From a virus, in the IMG/VR virus record IMGVR_UViG_3300043410_001533, positions 1-54,800 of that record: 54,800 nucleotides of DNA; one strand, written 5' to 3'. Positions 17,125 through 24,692 of this stretch are shown one piece after another. The position numbers and the translations under genes were made by a program. Under the pieces are notes generated by a model. The model searched no databases. It saw nothing but the letters and a program-made list of their open reading frames with translations, and was not told the origin of the DNA. Each line of letters opens with the position of its first letter. The stretch's first letter is position 1.

Positions 17125-17571
17125 TTAAACCACGAATTCTCGCAGTGCCGCAAGTACGTCCTCGGTGCCACAGCCTCGTTTGTCGAGTCGTACGCTGTAT
17201 TTACGCCACATCGCTTGGGTCCAGTCGCTGGTCGCCAGCTCTGCCGCGTTGAACACGAAGACCTCGTCGCCGACTTGGACCACGAGCCAAGTGTTGCCGC
17301 CGTTGATCTGGTGCCGAATCGCCCAGTAGCGTTGGCCGTTGGTCCAGTGTGGGAGCTTGATGGTCGTGGTGGCTTTCACCGGGAAGGCATCGAGGCATTT
17401 CAGTTCGATCCAGCCGGTGAGCGGGCGATTGTCGGTGGCGGGCGAGGCCTTTGTGCTGAAGTACAGGTCCGGAGTGTCTTTTTTCACCCGGTTCTCGACA
17501 CGTTCCAGCAGGGCGACGTGGCCCACCTTGCGGACCAGCCAGTCGTAGAGCTTCTGCTCAGGCAGTCGCAC
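17125..17571 (-). CDS. PD-(D/E)XK-type endonuclease
   Basis: A 148-residue protein with the nuclease core pattern: conserved ERVENRVKKDTPDLYF (D35), then GWIELKC (E56-x-K58) and NGQRYW (Q80), spaced as in small phage restriction-fold resolvases and endonucleases. It probably cuts branched or host DNA during replication and recombination; the substrate cannot be read. The start is a GTG at 17571 with GGAGATCCG upstream. It is the last gene before non-coding block A. Confidence 0.7.
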   Translation of the reverse strand: MRLPEQKLYDWLVRKVGHVALLERVENRVKKDTPDLYFSTKASPATDNRPLTGWIELKCLDAFPVKATTTIKLPHWTNGQRYWAIRHQINGGNTWLVVQVGDEVFVFNAAELATSDWTQAMWRKYSVRLDKRGCGTEDVLAALREFVV

Positions 17572-17671
17572 CGGATCTCCGCATCTGGCTCCGATACCTC
17601 TCCGAGGCCTTCCTTGGGGTCTTCCTTGCGTCAGAAGATATAGTACCGGTATGGTAATAGCTTGGCATATC

Positions 17672-17884
17672 TCAAGCGTCTCCGGAGGGCTTCCGTAAGT
17701 TCCTGACGAATACCGCGAAAGAGGCGGCGGTGTCGCCCAGCGGAGTCATCGCGGCGATCTTGAAGGCGGCGTCGTCGAGTGCTTGCTGGTAGGCAATCTC
17801 GTACACATCCGCGATCAGCGTTTGGAGTTGGGGCAGGTCCGGGAACGCCCGGTCAGCCATTTCGAGTATCGTCGTCTTGGTCAT
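17672..17884 (-). CDS. Small hypothetical protein
   Basis: A 70-residue protein, predicted mostly helical (QLQTLIADVYEIAYQQALDD). The ATG at 17884 has GGGAG seven bases upstream; the frame overlaps the preceding membrane-peptide gene by 32 bases. An internal ATG at 17860 is an alternative. No family recognised. Confidence 0.55.
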   Translation of the reverse strand: MTKTTILEMADRAFPDLPQLQTLIADVYEIAYQQALDDAAFKIAAMTPLGDTAASFAVFVRNLRKPSGDA

Positions 17885-17978
17885 CTAGTAGCTCCCGTCT
17901 GAATTCGTGGATCGCCCACAACAGCGTGCCCACCCCGAGAGCGAGGAAGGCAAGCAGAACGTAGACGAGGTCGGCCAT
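17853..17978 (-). CDS. Small single-pass membrane peptide
   Basis: A 41-residue frame: residues 4-22 (LVYVLLAFLALGVGTLLWA) form a membrane helix, followed by a charged tail (HEFRRELLDDQDDD). It fills the gap between the genes at 17994 and 17884. Its role is unknown; holin-like or inner-membrane effector roles are possible. Confidence 0.5.
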   Translation of the reverse strand: MADLVYVLLAFLALGVGTLLWAIHEFRRELLDDQDDDTRNG

Positions 17979-17993
17979 GGGGCCGATTGTACC

Positions 17994-18422
17994 TCACGCG
18001 ATGAGGCGACGCAAGGCATTGGCCAGTCGCATCGACGCCACCCCGGGGTTCGGGGCACCGGTGAAGATCGCGGGGTCCACGCCGTATTTCGCGCACAGTC
18101 CGAGCCGCGCTTCGCGGGTTTTGTGGACGGCGAGAAGCTGGGCCACGAGGTCCGGGGTCCGGGTGGGCTTCGAAGGGGTCGCCGAGGCCTTCCGTGGGGT
18201 CTCCGTCGCGCTCGCCGCCCGGGGTTGGGGTGTAAGTACCGGGGCGGGTCTCGAAGCGACGGGAAGCCTTCCGGTGGCTCGGCCGCCGACGATCGTCACG
18301 CCGGATTCGGTGGTGTAGCTGGTGCCGTTGGCACGGGCGTACTCGCCCTTTGCCCAGTAGGGCACATAATCGGGATCCCCACTGGGACGGGGGGAGTGTT
18401 CGGTCAGGGGTGCAAAGTCCAT
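17994..18422 (-). CDS. Hypothetical protein with Pro/Ala/Thr-rich linker
   Basis: A 142-residue protein: an N-terminal part with DYVPYWAKGEYAR, a low-complexity Thr/Pro/Ala linker at about 50-90, and a C-terminal helical part with VAQLLAVHKTREARLGLCAK. AAAAAGGAG upstream of the ATG at 18422 is a strong ribosome site. It follows the 91-residue gene in one unit served by the promoter at 18750-18779. Confidence 0.6.
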   Translation of the reverse strand: MDFAPLTEHSPRPSGDPDYVPYWAKGEYARANGTSYTTESGVTIVGGRATGRLPVASRPAPVLTPQPRAASATETPRKASATPSKPTRTPDLVAQLLAVHKTREARLGLCAKYGVDPAIFTGAPNPGVASMRLANALRRLIA

Positions 18423-18437
18423 GGGTTTAGCTCCTTT

Positions 18438-18713
18438 TTACTGGTTTACGGCTTCGGAGATCTCGTCGGCGGCCGTGTCGATCTCTTCGATCGCGGACTC
18501 GAGCGAATCATTGGCCGACTCGAATGCTTGGGCGATCTCTTCGATGCGCTGGCCGTTGTCGGACGCTTGGAGGCCTTCGGGCATGTTGTCGAAGCAGTCC
18601 TGCTCTTCGGTCGCGAGGTCCTTCAGGTTATCGAGGGCGAAGCGGAGATTTTCGAGCGCGGTACGGACGGCGATCAGTTCGGCTTCTACTTTGGCGCGGC
18701 GTTGCTTGTTCAT
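18438..18713 (-). CDS. Small coiled-coil acidic protein
   Basis: A 91-residue protein, predicted almost entirely alpha-helical, with long acidic helices (AFESANDSLESAIEEIDTAA). The ATG at 18713 lies behind the ATAGAGGACAAC leader that marks genes in this region; the longer upstream frame is not used because the promoter at 18750-18779 cuts it. No family recognised. Confidence 0.65.
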   Translation of the reverse strand: MNKQRRAKVEAELIAVRTALENLRFALDNLKDLATEEQDCFDNMPEGLQASDNGQRIEEIAQAFESANDSLESAIEEIDTAADEISEAVNQ

Positions 18714-18749
18714 GGTGTTGTCCTCTATCTGTTGGTGTGAAAAGACTCT

Positions 18750-18779
18750 ATTATAACACAGGTGCCATACCTTTGTCAA
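18750..18779 (-). promoter_or_regulatory. Sigma70-type early promoter (18.8 kb)
   Basis: TTGACA, 18-bp spacer ending CACCTGTGT, TATAAT, then the leader with ATAGAGGACA before the gene at 18713. The -35 box overlaps the TGA stop of the zinc-finger gene upstream. Confidence 0.8.
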
Positions 18780-18898
18780 TACCCCAGTCGCCGTTGGGTG
18801 AACGACACCCAGCATCGGGCACACAGCCACCGGCCGGGGCGGGTTTCGACTCCGCCGCCAGCCAGTCGCTCGACTTTGCATTTTGCACAGGTCTGCAT
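18776..18898 (-). CDS. Small zinc-ribbon protein
   Basis: A 40-residue frame with two cysteine knuckles, CAKC near the start and CARC near residue 26, separated by a basic loop, as in a small zinc ribbon. It sits four bases from the stop of the upstream gene (TGACTGATG). Its TGA stop lies inside the TTGACA box of the next promoter. Could bind nucleic acid or a host protein. Confidence 0.55.
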   Translation of the reverse strand: MQTCAKCKVERLAGGGVETRPGRWLCARCWVSFTQRRLGY

Positions 18899-18901
18899 CA
18901 G

Positions 18902-19117
18902 TCAGCCCCGGAGGTTGTCGTCGATCCAGCGGTCCAAGGCGCGGAAGGCGAGCCAGCGATCGATTTGCTGGCCATCCTTCGTCGAATCGAACCACGCGTC
19001 CACCTTGGGGCCGTCGATTTCGGCGCGGAAGGCGATGCGCTGGCCGTCCAGTAGCATTTCACCCGTGAGGGTGGCCGAGTGCAAGCGCACCCGGACTTCT
19101 TTTTTGGTATTAGGCAT
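18902..19117 (-). CDS. Small hypothetical protein
   Basis: A 71-residue protein with a beta-strand N-half (EVRVRLHSATLTGEMLLDGQ) and a helical C-half rich in Trp/Asp. It overlaps the end of the 164-residue gene by 8 bases. No family recognised. Confidence 0.55.
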   Translation of the reverse strand: MPNTKKEVRVRLHSATLTGEMLLDGQRIAFRAEIDGPKVDAWFDSTKDGQQIDRWLAFRALDRWIDDNLRG

Positions 19118-19604
19118 TTGCGGTTTCCTTCAGTGCTTTGCGGATCATGTTGCCGAGGTTCATGCGTTGCATGCCGGGGTTCAGGTGGGCGAAACGGTCG
19201 CGGAGGCCAGCTTGGGAGATCCCGGTGGCCTTGGACGCTTGGGCGTACACGCCGTCGAGGGTCAGCTTGCGCAAGCCCACTGCCACGGCGTCGCCCTTGT
19301 CGATCGAACGCTTCTTCGTGCCGTCGGCCAACTGGGTGGTGTACGCGGTGTACTGGGGCAGGTAAAGGGGATCTACTTTGCCGTTTTTGCGCTCGTTGAT
19401 GTCCATCTTGGCGCGGGCGGAGGCCTTGGCCTTTTCGATCACGAGCTGGGCAGTCGTGGGAGCGGTGATTGCAGTGTGGCCGGAGAGTGCGCCGTTGCGG
19501 ACCTTAGAAGTCTCGCCATCGACGGAGATCGTGGTCCAGCCGCCGTTCACGGCGACGATTTCAACTTGCTGGCCTGTGGCGGTGATGATTGCTACGTTTG
19601 TCAT
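19110..19604 (-). CDS. Hypothetical early protein
   Basis: A 164-residue protein. The N-terminal half looks like a small beta-barrel (VAIITATGQQVEIVAVNGG, WTTISVDGE), the C-terminal half is helical with a possible DNA-binding helix (VYAQASKATGISQAGLRDRF). It lies behind its own strong promoter (19672-19701) and an ATAGAGGACACACACC leader. No family recognised. Confidence 0.6.
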   Translation of the reverse strand: MTNVAIITATGQQVEIVAVNGGWTTISVDGETSKVRNGALSGHTAITAPTTAQLVIEKAKASARAKMDINERKNGKVDPLYLPQYTAYTTQLADGTKKRSIDKGDAVAVGLRKLTLDGVYAQASKATGISQAGLRDRFAHLNPGMQRMNLGNMIRKALKETANA

Positions 19605-19671
19605 GGTGTGTGTCCTCTATAAGATTATCGGGTTGTGGGTCTCTGTATCTTTTTATCGATCCAGAAACTGA

Positions 19672-19701
19672 ATTATAACACGGGTGCAATGGGTTTGTCA
19701 A
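19672..19701 (-). promoter_or_regulatory. Sigma70-type early promoter (19.7 kb)
   Basis: TTGACA, 18-bp spacer ending CACCCGTGT, TATAAT; drives the gene at 19604. Member of the promoter set with a shared spacer motif. Confidence 0.8.
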
Positions 19702-19735
19702 GTACCCCCCTCAAACGACCCTACTGCGAATAGGG

Positions 19736-20008
19736 TCATTCGGCCTTTCCCGAGGGATCGTAAATCGTGTCCACGTACTCTTGCACGCCCTCGGTCCACT
19801 CGGCACCGGGCCAATAGACCACGTAGCCTTTGCCCATCTGGTCCACAGTCGCGCCAGCCTTTGGCAGTCCGTCCATGTCGGAGCCGTGGTCCACGACACA
19901 GGCGACGCAGTCCTGCCCATACATGAAGCGGCCCGAGTAGGGGATGGGTTTTAGGTCCCGATTGGCGATCGCGTCGATCAGGTCCATGGTGGTGTTCAGA
20001 ATCATCAT
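19736..20008 (-). CDS. Small hypothetical protein
   Basis: A 90-residue protein starting at an ATG that overlaps the upstream TGA (ATGA), with AAAAGGAGCC before it. It contains GKGYVVYWPGAEWTEGVQEY, a compact, possibly enzymatic fold. The longer frame upstream runs through another gene and is a shadow. No family recognised. Confidence 0.55.
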   Translation of the reverse strand: MMILNTTMDLIDAIANRDLKPIPYSGRFMYGQDCVACVVDHGSDMDGLPKAGATVDQMGKGYVVYWPGAEWTEGVQEYVDTIYDPSGKAE

Positions 20009-20226
20009 ACGTAGGCTCCTTTTCTCTTCAGCATCATTTGGCGGTCGCGGATGGCGTCGATTTCGCACCACAGCTTCCGATCGTATTCGGCGTCGCTGTT
20101 CGGGCCGACGGCGAGCATCGCGTCGTAGCAGTCGCGCAGAGCGCGGTCGCACATGTGGGCGTCGTACTCAGCGAATTTGCGACGGAAAACCGCCGCGAGG
20201 TCAGTGTAGGAGATCGTACGGTTCAT
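20005..20226 (-). CDS. Small hypothetical protein
   Basis: A 73-residue, mostly helical protein (ALRDCYDAMLAVGPNSDAEY) starting at ATG 20226 behind GCGGAGGTG. It overlaps the gene before (TAATG) and after (ATGA), so it belongs to one three-gene unit with 20226-20480 and 19736-20008. Confidence 0.55.
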   Translation of the reverse strand: MNRTISYTDLAAVFRRKFAEYDAHMCDRALRDCYDAMLAVGPNSDAEYDRKLWCEIDAIRDRQMMLKRKGAYV

Positions 20227-20480
20227 TATTTCACCTCCGCATTGCCGGACATTTCGCCGTCCATGATGTCGAACAGCACGGCCTTCGCACGATTGAGCAT
20301 TTGGCGGGCGGCCTCGGTCTGCCCCATGGCCATCAGCTCCTGCGCGTCGGACATCAGGCCCGCGACGACCATGTTGCCGCCGGTGTAGCGGTAGGTGATC
20401 GACTCGCGAATGGAGGCCTTGAACTTCTCGATGTCGCAACCGTACATTGACTGCTCGTTGCTGGTGATTGATGTCTGCAT
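20226..20480 (-). CDS. Small hypothetical early protein
   Basis: An 84-residue protein, first gene after the promoter at 20515-20544, with the ATAGAGGACAACACA leader. Predicted helical. The segment LMAMGQTEAARQMLNRAKAV suggests a helix-loop-helix. No family recognised. Confidence 0.6.
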   Translation of the reverse strand: MQTSITSNEQSMYGCDIEKFKASIRESITYRYTGGNMVVAGLMSDAQELMAMGQTEAARQMLNRAKAVLFDIMDGEMSGNAEVK

Positions 20481-20514
20481 TGTGTTGTCCTCTATGTGTT
20501 GTTAAAAAGGTTAT

Positions 20515-20544
20515 ATTATAACACAGGTGCTACAATCCTGTCAA
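20515..20544 (-). promoter_or_regulatory. Sigma70-type early promoter (20.5 kb)
   Basis: TTGACA, 18-bp spacer ending GTAGCACCTGTGT, TATAAT. The last ten codons and the TAA stop of the upstream gene lie in this promoter. The spacer is nearly identical to that at 22345-22373. Confidence 0.85.
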
Positions 20545-21253
20545 GTATTCCATGAAGCGAGTCCACGCCACCATTGCAGAAATGGAGCTTCGGGGCCTTT
20601 CGGTATTTGTCCTGCACGGCGTGATTGATGAACTTCGTCATTAGGACCGTGTGCGCACGGGTGAGCTTGTCGTAGGTGACGGCTTGCTCCGGCGTGAAAA
20701 AGCTCAGGTCCAAGCGATCGTGGTATTTGTTCGCTACCGCGTGAGCTTGGGCGGGTAGTAGTCCGATTACCAGCACGCCGGGACGGGCGTAGCCAGTGGG
20801 GTGCGGAATCGGCTGGGGGTTGTGCTTCGGACGATTGACCACGATCTGCGGGGCGTTCTCCAGCATTTGCGTCGACATTTTATCTGCAACCCGGGCGGCC
20901 ACGGACTCGGCGACAACGTCCAGCAGTAGCTCGAGTATATCCGCGAGCCTCGTCTTGGGGGTCTCCTTGCGTTCGGGCGCGGGGGTCGGGGCTAGTATAG
21001 GGGCAGGGGCTTCGACGGCCTTCGGAGGCGTCTTCTTCGACTCCTGCTGAGCCTTTTGCCGGGCGACTTCGATACGGTCTTTGTAGTTGAACACGCGCTG
21101 GTCGGTGACCTTGATCCAGCGGCTGGCATTGAGCACAGTCTGTGCTTCGCGCAATGCCTCTTTGCGGGTAAGATTCGGGCGTTGGCGAAAGACTTGCTCC
21201 ATACGGGCGAAGATCGCGCCTTTTTCTATGTGTGACCAGACGATTCGAGCCAT
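20516..21253 (-). CDS. Hypothetical protein with DUF2325-like C-terminus
   Basis: A 245-residue protein. Residues 1-70 form a basic helical region (MEQVFRQRPNLTRKEALREA, ASRWIKVTDQRVF), perhaps DNA binding; 70-150 is a Pro/Ala linker; 160-245 has a Rossmann-like pattern (PGVLVIGLLPAQAHAV ... AHTVLMTKFINHAVQDKYRK ... LHFCNGGVDSL) that weakly resembles DUF2325. It starts at ATG 21253 with ATAGAGGAAATC upstream; the longer frame is a shadow. The C-terminal ten residues (ILDRIVAPVL) are encoded by promoter sequence. Confidence 0.6.
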   Translation of the reverse strand: MARIVWSHIEKGAIFARMEQVFRQRPNLTRKEALREAQTVLNASRWIKVTDQRVFNYKDRIEVARQKAQQESKKTPPKAVEAPAPILAPTPAPERKETPKTRLADILELLLDVVAESVAARVADKMSTQMLENAPQIVVNRPKHNPQPIPHPTGYARPGVLVIGLLPAQAHAVANKYHDRLDLSFFTPEQAVTYDKLTRAHTVLMTKFINHAVQDKYRKAPKLHFCNGGVDSLHGILDRIVAPVL

Positions 21254-21278
21254 GATTTCCTCTATGTGTTTAAAAAGC

Positions 21279-21294
21279 GGGGGCCGAAGCCCCC
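21279..21294 (-). terminator. GGGGGC-UUCG-GCCCCC hairpin
   Basis: Perfect 6-bp GC stem, UUCG loop, followed by GCTTTTT on the minus strand: a rho-independent terminator for the DUF932 unit. It also lies between a possible promoter (21327-21354) and the start at 21253, so it could attenuate that transcript. Confidence 0.7.
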
Positions 21295-21326
21295 TTGAAA
21301 ATGGCAACTGCAGAAGCCATACCCCC

Positions 21327-21354
21327 ATTATACCAGCGCGAGAGCCTGTGTCAA
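21327..21354 (-). promoter_or_regulatory. Possible promoter overlapping DUF932 stop
   Basis: TTGACA, 16-bp spacer, TATAAT, where the TAATGG includes the gene's stop codon. Short spacer and lack of the CACCTGTG motif make this weaker than the others; it precedes the terminator hairpin. Confidence 0.45.
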
Positions 21355-22308
21355 TGCATCGCGTTTCAGGCGGGCACCGGCACCGAACCAAGCGGACTGG
21401 AGACGGGTGTCGCGCGATGCGGCTTTGCGCTCGTGATCGGCGAAGCGGGTGACGGCGTTCAGCAGTCCCCACGCGGTGCCCTGTGCAGTCTTGGCTCGCT
21501 GGCCCACGCCGTCGAGGTAGATCTTAGTCACCAGCTCGATCATCGGACGCTTGGCTTCGACGTCGATCGACTCGGCCTCGTCGCCGTAGAACACGTCGAG
21601 GAAGTAGCGGGTCGCCTCTTCTTTCGACACTTTGCGCTTGGACAGCGTGGTCGCGTTCGTCTTGAACTGGCTCCAAGTGTCCGCACACAAGCCCAACTCG
21701 GCCTTGAACTTCTCGGCGTTGAATCGGGTGCTGTGTGGCACGCGGATTTGGCCGGTCTTGTTCGCTACGGCCAGCGACAGCGTATTGTTGCACACGACAC
21801 GGGTGGTCGTGAACTGCGCAGTGTTCGACATTGAGCCGTCGCAAGACGTCGCCAGCAGTAGGTAGGGCAGGACCACGTCACCGCCGCCCACGTCGAACGA
21901 ATCCTCGGCCTTGGCCAATGCCCAGTAGGTGGAGCCGTTGCGCAGGACGCCAGCAGTCTCCATCTTGAAGTCGCCGCCTTCGGTCAGGTCGCGAAAGAAC
22001 TCCATCACGGCGCGGGGTTGGGTGATAAAGTAATTGCTCGACATGACGGACAGGGGTTCGCCGGTATCGGAGCGGTACAGTGCCCAGCGTGCGGGTACGG
22101 TCTGCATACGGACCGGATTGTCCTCCTCGTCGCGCACCTCGTAGGCGATCGCGCCCTTTTTGACCTCCCAGTCGAGGCCCGCTTCGCGAGTCCAGACGTC
22201 GAGGGGGGCGTCGGGGGTGAGCTTCTGTCCGAGTCCGTGCCAAGGGGTCTCGCCCGCGTATGCCATTGATGCTTTGCCAGCCGCATTGAAGTTAAGTTCG
22301 TGTGCCAT
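21328..22308 (-). CDS. DUF932 / phage-plasmid-like protein TIGR03299
   Basis: A 326-residue protein of the DUF932 family found on phages and plasmids (function unknown). Typical stretches: GETPWHGLGQKLTPDAPLDV (residues about 19-38), VMSSNYFITQPRAVMEFFRD (about 88-107), CDGSMSNTAQFTTTRVVCNN and NTLSLAV (about 155-180), TRFADHERKAASRDTRLQSA near the end. Length is normal. First gene after the promoter at 22345-22373 with ATAGAGGACACTAGACATC leader, so highly expressed early. It ends at a terminator hairpin. Confidence 0.88.
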   Translation of the reverse strand: MAHELNFNAAGKASMAYAGETPWHGLGQKLTPDAPLDVWTREAGLDWEVKKGAIAYEVRDEEDNPVRMQTVPARWALYRSDTGEPLSVMSSNYFITQPRAVMEFFRDLTEGGDFKMETAGVLRNGSTYWALAKAEDSFDVGGGDVVLPYLLLATSCDGSMSNTAQFTTTRVVCNNTLSLAVANKTGQIRVPHSTRFNAEKFKAELGLCADTWSQFKTNATTLSKRKVSKEEATRYFLDVFYGDEAESIDVEAKRPMIELVTKIYLDGVGQRAKTAQGTAWGLLNAVTRFADHERKAASRDTRLQSAWFGAGARLKRDALTQALALV

Positions 22309-22344
22309 GATGTCTAGTGTCCTCTATGTGTTGATGAAGAATGA

Positions 22345-22373
22345 ATTATACCACAGGTGCTACAATCTGTCAA
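22345..22373 (-). promoter_or_regulatory. Sigma70-type early promoter (22.3 kb)
   Basis: TTGACA, 17-bp spacer ending GTAGCACCTGTGG, TATAAT. Drives DUF932. Perfect consensus in both boxes. Confidence 0.88.
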
Positions 22374-22380
22374 GTATCGT

Positions 22381-22563
22381 CTAATCACCGAGTACTTCCC
22401 AAGTGTCGCCTTTGTGACCACACTCGTCGCACTGGTAGCCGTACTTGGCCCAAAAGATCTCGTGTCGAGGGTCCGATTTGGACTCCAAGAGCTTGACGCC
22501 CATACCCGCGTTGCAGATCGGGCAGGTATCTAGGCCCTCGTCCTCGACTTCGTCGTCATGCAT
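22381..22563 (-). CDS. Small zinc-ribbon protein
   Basis: A 60-residue acidic protein with CPIC at residue 14 and CDEC at about 45 followed by GHKG, a zinc-ribbon arrangement. The start overlaps the stop of the upstream gene. Zn-ribbons of this size in phages often bind host RNA polymerase or nucleic acids; which is unknown. Confidence 0.65.
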   Translation of the reverse strand: MHDDEVEDEGLDTCPICNAGMGVKLLESKSDPRHEIFWAKYGYQCDECGHKGDTWEVLGD

Positions 22564-22774
22564 AGTGTACTCCTACGATTAACGCCGCAAGCAGTGCGAC
22601 ACTGAGGGTCCAAAGGACCGCATCCCAAAAGACCTCGGCCGCTGGGCGGTACGTTGGCTCGAGTAGCGAGAGCTGGAGCCTTTCCATGTCCGCGCTTGGC
22701 TCCCACGTCTGCCGGGGCTGGTACATGCACCCGATTTGAATGCCGGTCTTGGTGGTGTAAGGGGTGATCTTCAT
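22556..22774 (-). CDS. Small membrane protein
   Basis: A 72-residue protein starting at ATG 22774 (overlaps the upstream stop, ATGA). It has a soluble N-terminal half (KTGIQIGCMYQPRQTWEPSA) and a C-terminal membrane helix (VLWTLSVALLAALIVGV). No family recognised. Confidence 0.6.
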   Translation of the reverse strand: MKITPYTTKTGIQIGCMYQPRQTWEPSADMERLQLSLLEPTYRPAAEVFWDAVLWTLSVALLAALIVGVHYA

Positions 22775-23067
22775 TTTACGATCTCCATTTGGCGGATGTT
22801 CATCACCTCGACTTCGCCGGTGTGCTCCTCGACCCACTCGGCCGACAGGTGTGCGCGGACGGCGTCCATGTCCAGCTGTGGGCGGGTCGTGAACTTGATC
22901 TCGATCTGGTGCTGGTCGCCACGGTAGATCGCGTTGCCGCCCTTGCGGAAGATCTCTTTCAGGTACTTCTCGCGGGCAGTCAGTGCCTTGAGCTGGTCAC
23001 GCACGCTGGCGAGTTCGTCCACCATGTCAGTGGTGATTGCGACGGGCTTAGTGGTAGTCTTTGCCAT
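22771..23067 (-). CDS. Small coiled-coil phage protein
   Basis: A 98-residue protein starting at ATG 23067 behind ATAGAGGACACACAATC. N-terminal coiled coil (MVDELASVRDQLKALTAREK) then a beta-rich part (GDQHQIEIKFTTRPQLDMDA). It is the first gene after the promoter at 23137-23166; the longer frame upstream contains that promoter and is a shadow. Confidence 0.6.
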   Translation of the reverse strand: MAKTTTKPVAITTDMVDELASVRDQLKALTAREKYLKEIFRKGGNAIYRGDQHQIEIKFTTRPQLDMDAVRAHLSAEWVEEHTGEVEVMNIRQMEIVK

Positions 23068-23136
23068 GATTGTGTGTCCTCTATAATGTCTATCGGTTGA
23101 GTGGTTACTGGATCGTCTTACCAACCCAGAATCTGT

Positions 23137-23166
23137 ATTATAACACAGGTGGGGTAGCCTTGTCAA
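23137..23166 (-). promoter_or_regulatory. Sigma70-type early promoter (23.1 kb)
   Basis: TTGACA, 18-bp spacer ending CCCCACCTGTGT, TATAAT. It overlaps the last ten codons and TAA of the DUF6378-like gene. Confidence 0.85.
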
Positions 23167-23443
23167 TACCCCCCTTCGGTATTCGTGTCGCCACGATGGT
23201 CGCATACCCCGCGATGTCCACCCATGAGTCGAGGTGGTTGGGGTCGCCGTTCAAAATGCGGGAGGCCTTGCACGCGATCATGTCGAGCGATTCACGCTGG
23301 TGGTACTCCAGCCGTTCCCAGCCGGGGCACTCGCGAAAGAGATCCTTCAGGGTCTGTGCGATCTCGGCTTGAATCGTGTAGTCGCCGTACGACTCGCCAC
23401 GCTCCGCGACCACCCCGTCTATGTTAAGAGATGACTGCGGCAT
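23138..23443 (-). CDS. DUF6378-like phage protein
   Basis: A 101-residue protein with the pattern of the DUF6378 phage family: RGESYGDYTIQAEIAQTLKD, ESLDMIACKASRILNGDPNH, DSWVDIAGYATIVATR. Function of the family unknown. The ATG at 23443 lies inside the end of the preceding gene (20-base overlap), with AAAGGAGGACTCGCTC upstream. Its C-terminus (DKATPPVL) is promoter sequence. Confidence 0.75.
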   Translation of the reverse strand: MPQSSLNIDGVVAERGESYGDYTIQAEIAQTLKDLFRECPGWERLEYHQRESLDMIACKASRILNGDPNHLDSWVDIAGYATIVATRIPKGGIDKATPPVL

Positions 23444-24692
23444 GAGCGAGTCCTCCTTTTTTATATCGGCTCTTGTACGAGCCGGGAGGAGCTTCTTTCA
23501 CCAGACGCTCCACGATGTCTTCGGGGTCGTAGCCTTTAAGCATTCCGCGAATCAGAGCTTCGGTCGTGGCCTGTCGTCCAAGCGTCGTGGGGCCGAATGC
23601 CCCTGCTAGGTCCTGTGGGTTCGCCATAACTTGAGGCTCGGCGAGATTCTTCAGCAAGACGTCCTCGTAGGGGCGCACTTGGCTGATTCGCAGTGGCGAC
23701 GCCGTACCGGTGCCGGGGCCGTAGGCTCCCGCCATTTGCGCTTCGCGCGTCATCAGTGTGCCGATCGTTTCGTCAGGTGTCATGTTCAGGAAATTCGGGG
23801 TGCGCAAATCCTGCGCCGCGTCCATCAGTTCGTCGGTCTTCTTATTCGTTACTAGATTCGGACCACCGAATAACTTCTTCAGGTAGTAGTCTTCCTTGTG
23901 GCTGGCTTGAACAGGCATCGAGAAAAGCTGGCCGGACATCCCGGGCGAGTACGCCACCTCTTCGACTGGGGCGATATATCCGAGGTTCCCGTGTCCGAGC
24001 GAATGGGACGCCACATTGCCGAGTCGCCGCACTTGGTTTACATCCGTCAAATGCGACGCGAAGTTACCATGCCCCTGTGCACGCATCATGTCGTACGCCA
24101 GTGCGTACAGCTCTTTGCCTTTCGCGGGCAGACTCTTCCACCACGCGGAATCGGGGTCCTTCAGACCGTACGTTCCGGGCTTGACGTCCATGGCGTAGAG
24201 TTCAGTCATCGTCGGGTGAGGCATATCCATACCGAACTGTGCCCGAGCCGCATTCCACTGGGGATCGCGCATCGCCGCTTCAGCCATGTAACGCTCCAGC
24301 TCGAAACCGAGCGGGGTCTTGTCTTTGTCAAGCCTTGAGGGTGACCACGTGATGTTCGGATGAATACCCCGTGCATGTGCCTCGTCTATGTCCTTAGGTG
24401 CTTTACTCTCGGGGTCGAGTCGGATTTTGCCGGTAGAGGGCATATAGCCACGCTGTACCGCGCCTTCGTTCGTCGAGGACATCGTCGCACGAATCGGCTC
24501 GCCACTGGCGGTCTTGCCAAACATCCCGGCCTTGTTGTACTGCTCGAGCACTTCAGCGGGGAGCATGCCCGCCTGTGCTTGACGCATACCCAGCGGGACG
24601 CGCTGTGCGCCGGGGAGAGTGGCAATGGCGCGGTGGCCCCTGCCTACTCCCTCCATTAGGTCAGCGAACGATAGGTTCTTTACTGGTGGCAT
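23424..24692 (-). CDS. Unknown protein, paralogue of 24997-26244, YKKGG tail
   Basis: A 422-residue protein. It aligns along its length with the 415-residue protein at 24997-26244: SFADLMEGVGRGH/TFKDLLTGLADVH at the start, FGKTASGEPIRATMS/FGTLPSGEPVRASVMS, LGHGNLGYIAPVEE/FGHGDFGTISPLNE, REAQMAGAYGP/REAQLAGAYGP, and GPTTLGRQATTEALIRGML/GPNTLGRALTTEETVARML. It ends YKKGGLAHAAVIS. No known motif; a virion-packaged protein or toxin-like enzyme are possible. It lies in the early region. Confidence 0.75.
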   Translation of the reverse strand: MPPVKNLSFADLMEGVGRGHRAIATLPGAQRVPLGMRQAQAGMLPAEVLEQYNKAGMFGKTASGEPIRATMSSTNEGAVQRGYMPSTGKIRLDPESKAPKDIDEAHARGIHPNITWSPSRLDKDKTPLGFELERYMAEAAMRDPQWNAARAQFGMDMPHPTMTELYAMDVKPGTYGLKDPDSAWWKSLPAKGKELYALAYDMMRAQGHGNFASHLTDVNQVRRLGNVASHSLGHGNLGYIAPVEEVAYSPGMSGQLFSMPVQASHKEDYYLKKLFGGPNLVTNKKTDELMDAAQDLRTPNFLNMTPDETIGTLMTREAQMAGAYGPGTGTASPLRISQVRPYEDVLLKNLAEPQVMANPQDLAGAFGPTTLGRQATTEALIRGMLKGYDPEDIVERLVKEAPPGSYKSRYKKGGLAHAAVIS

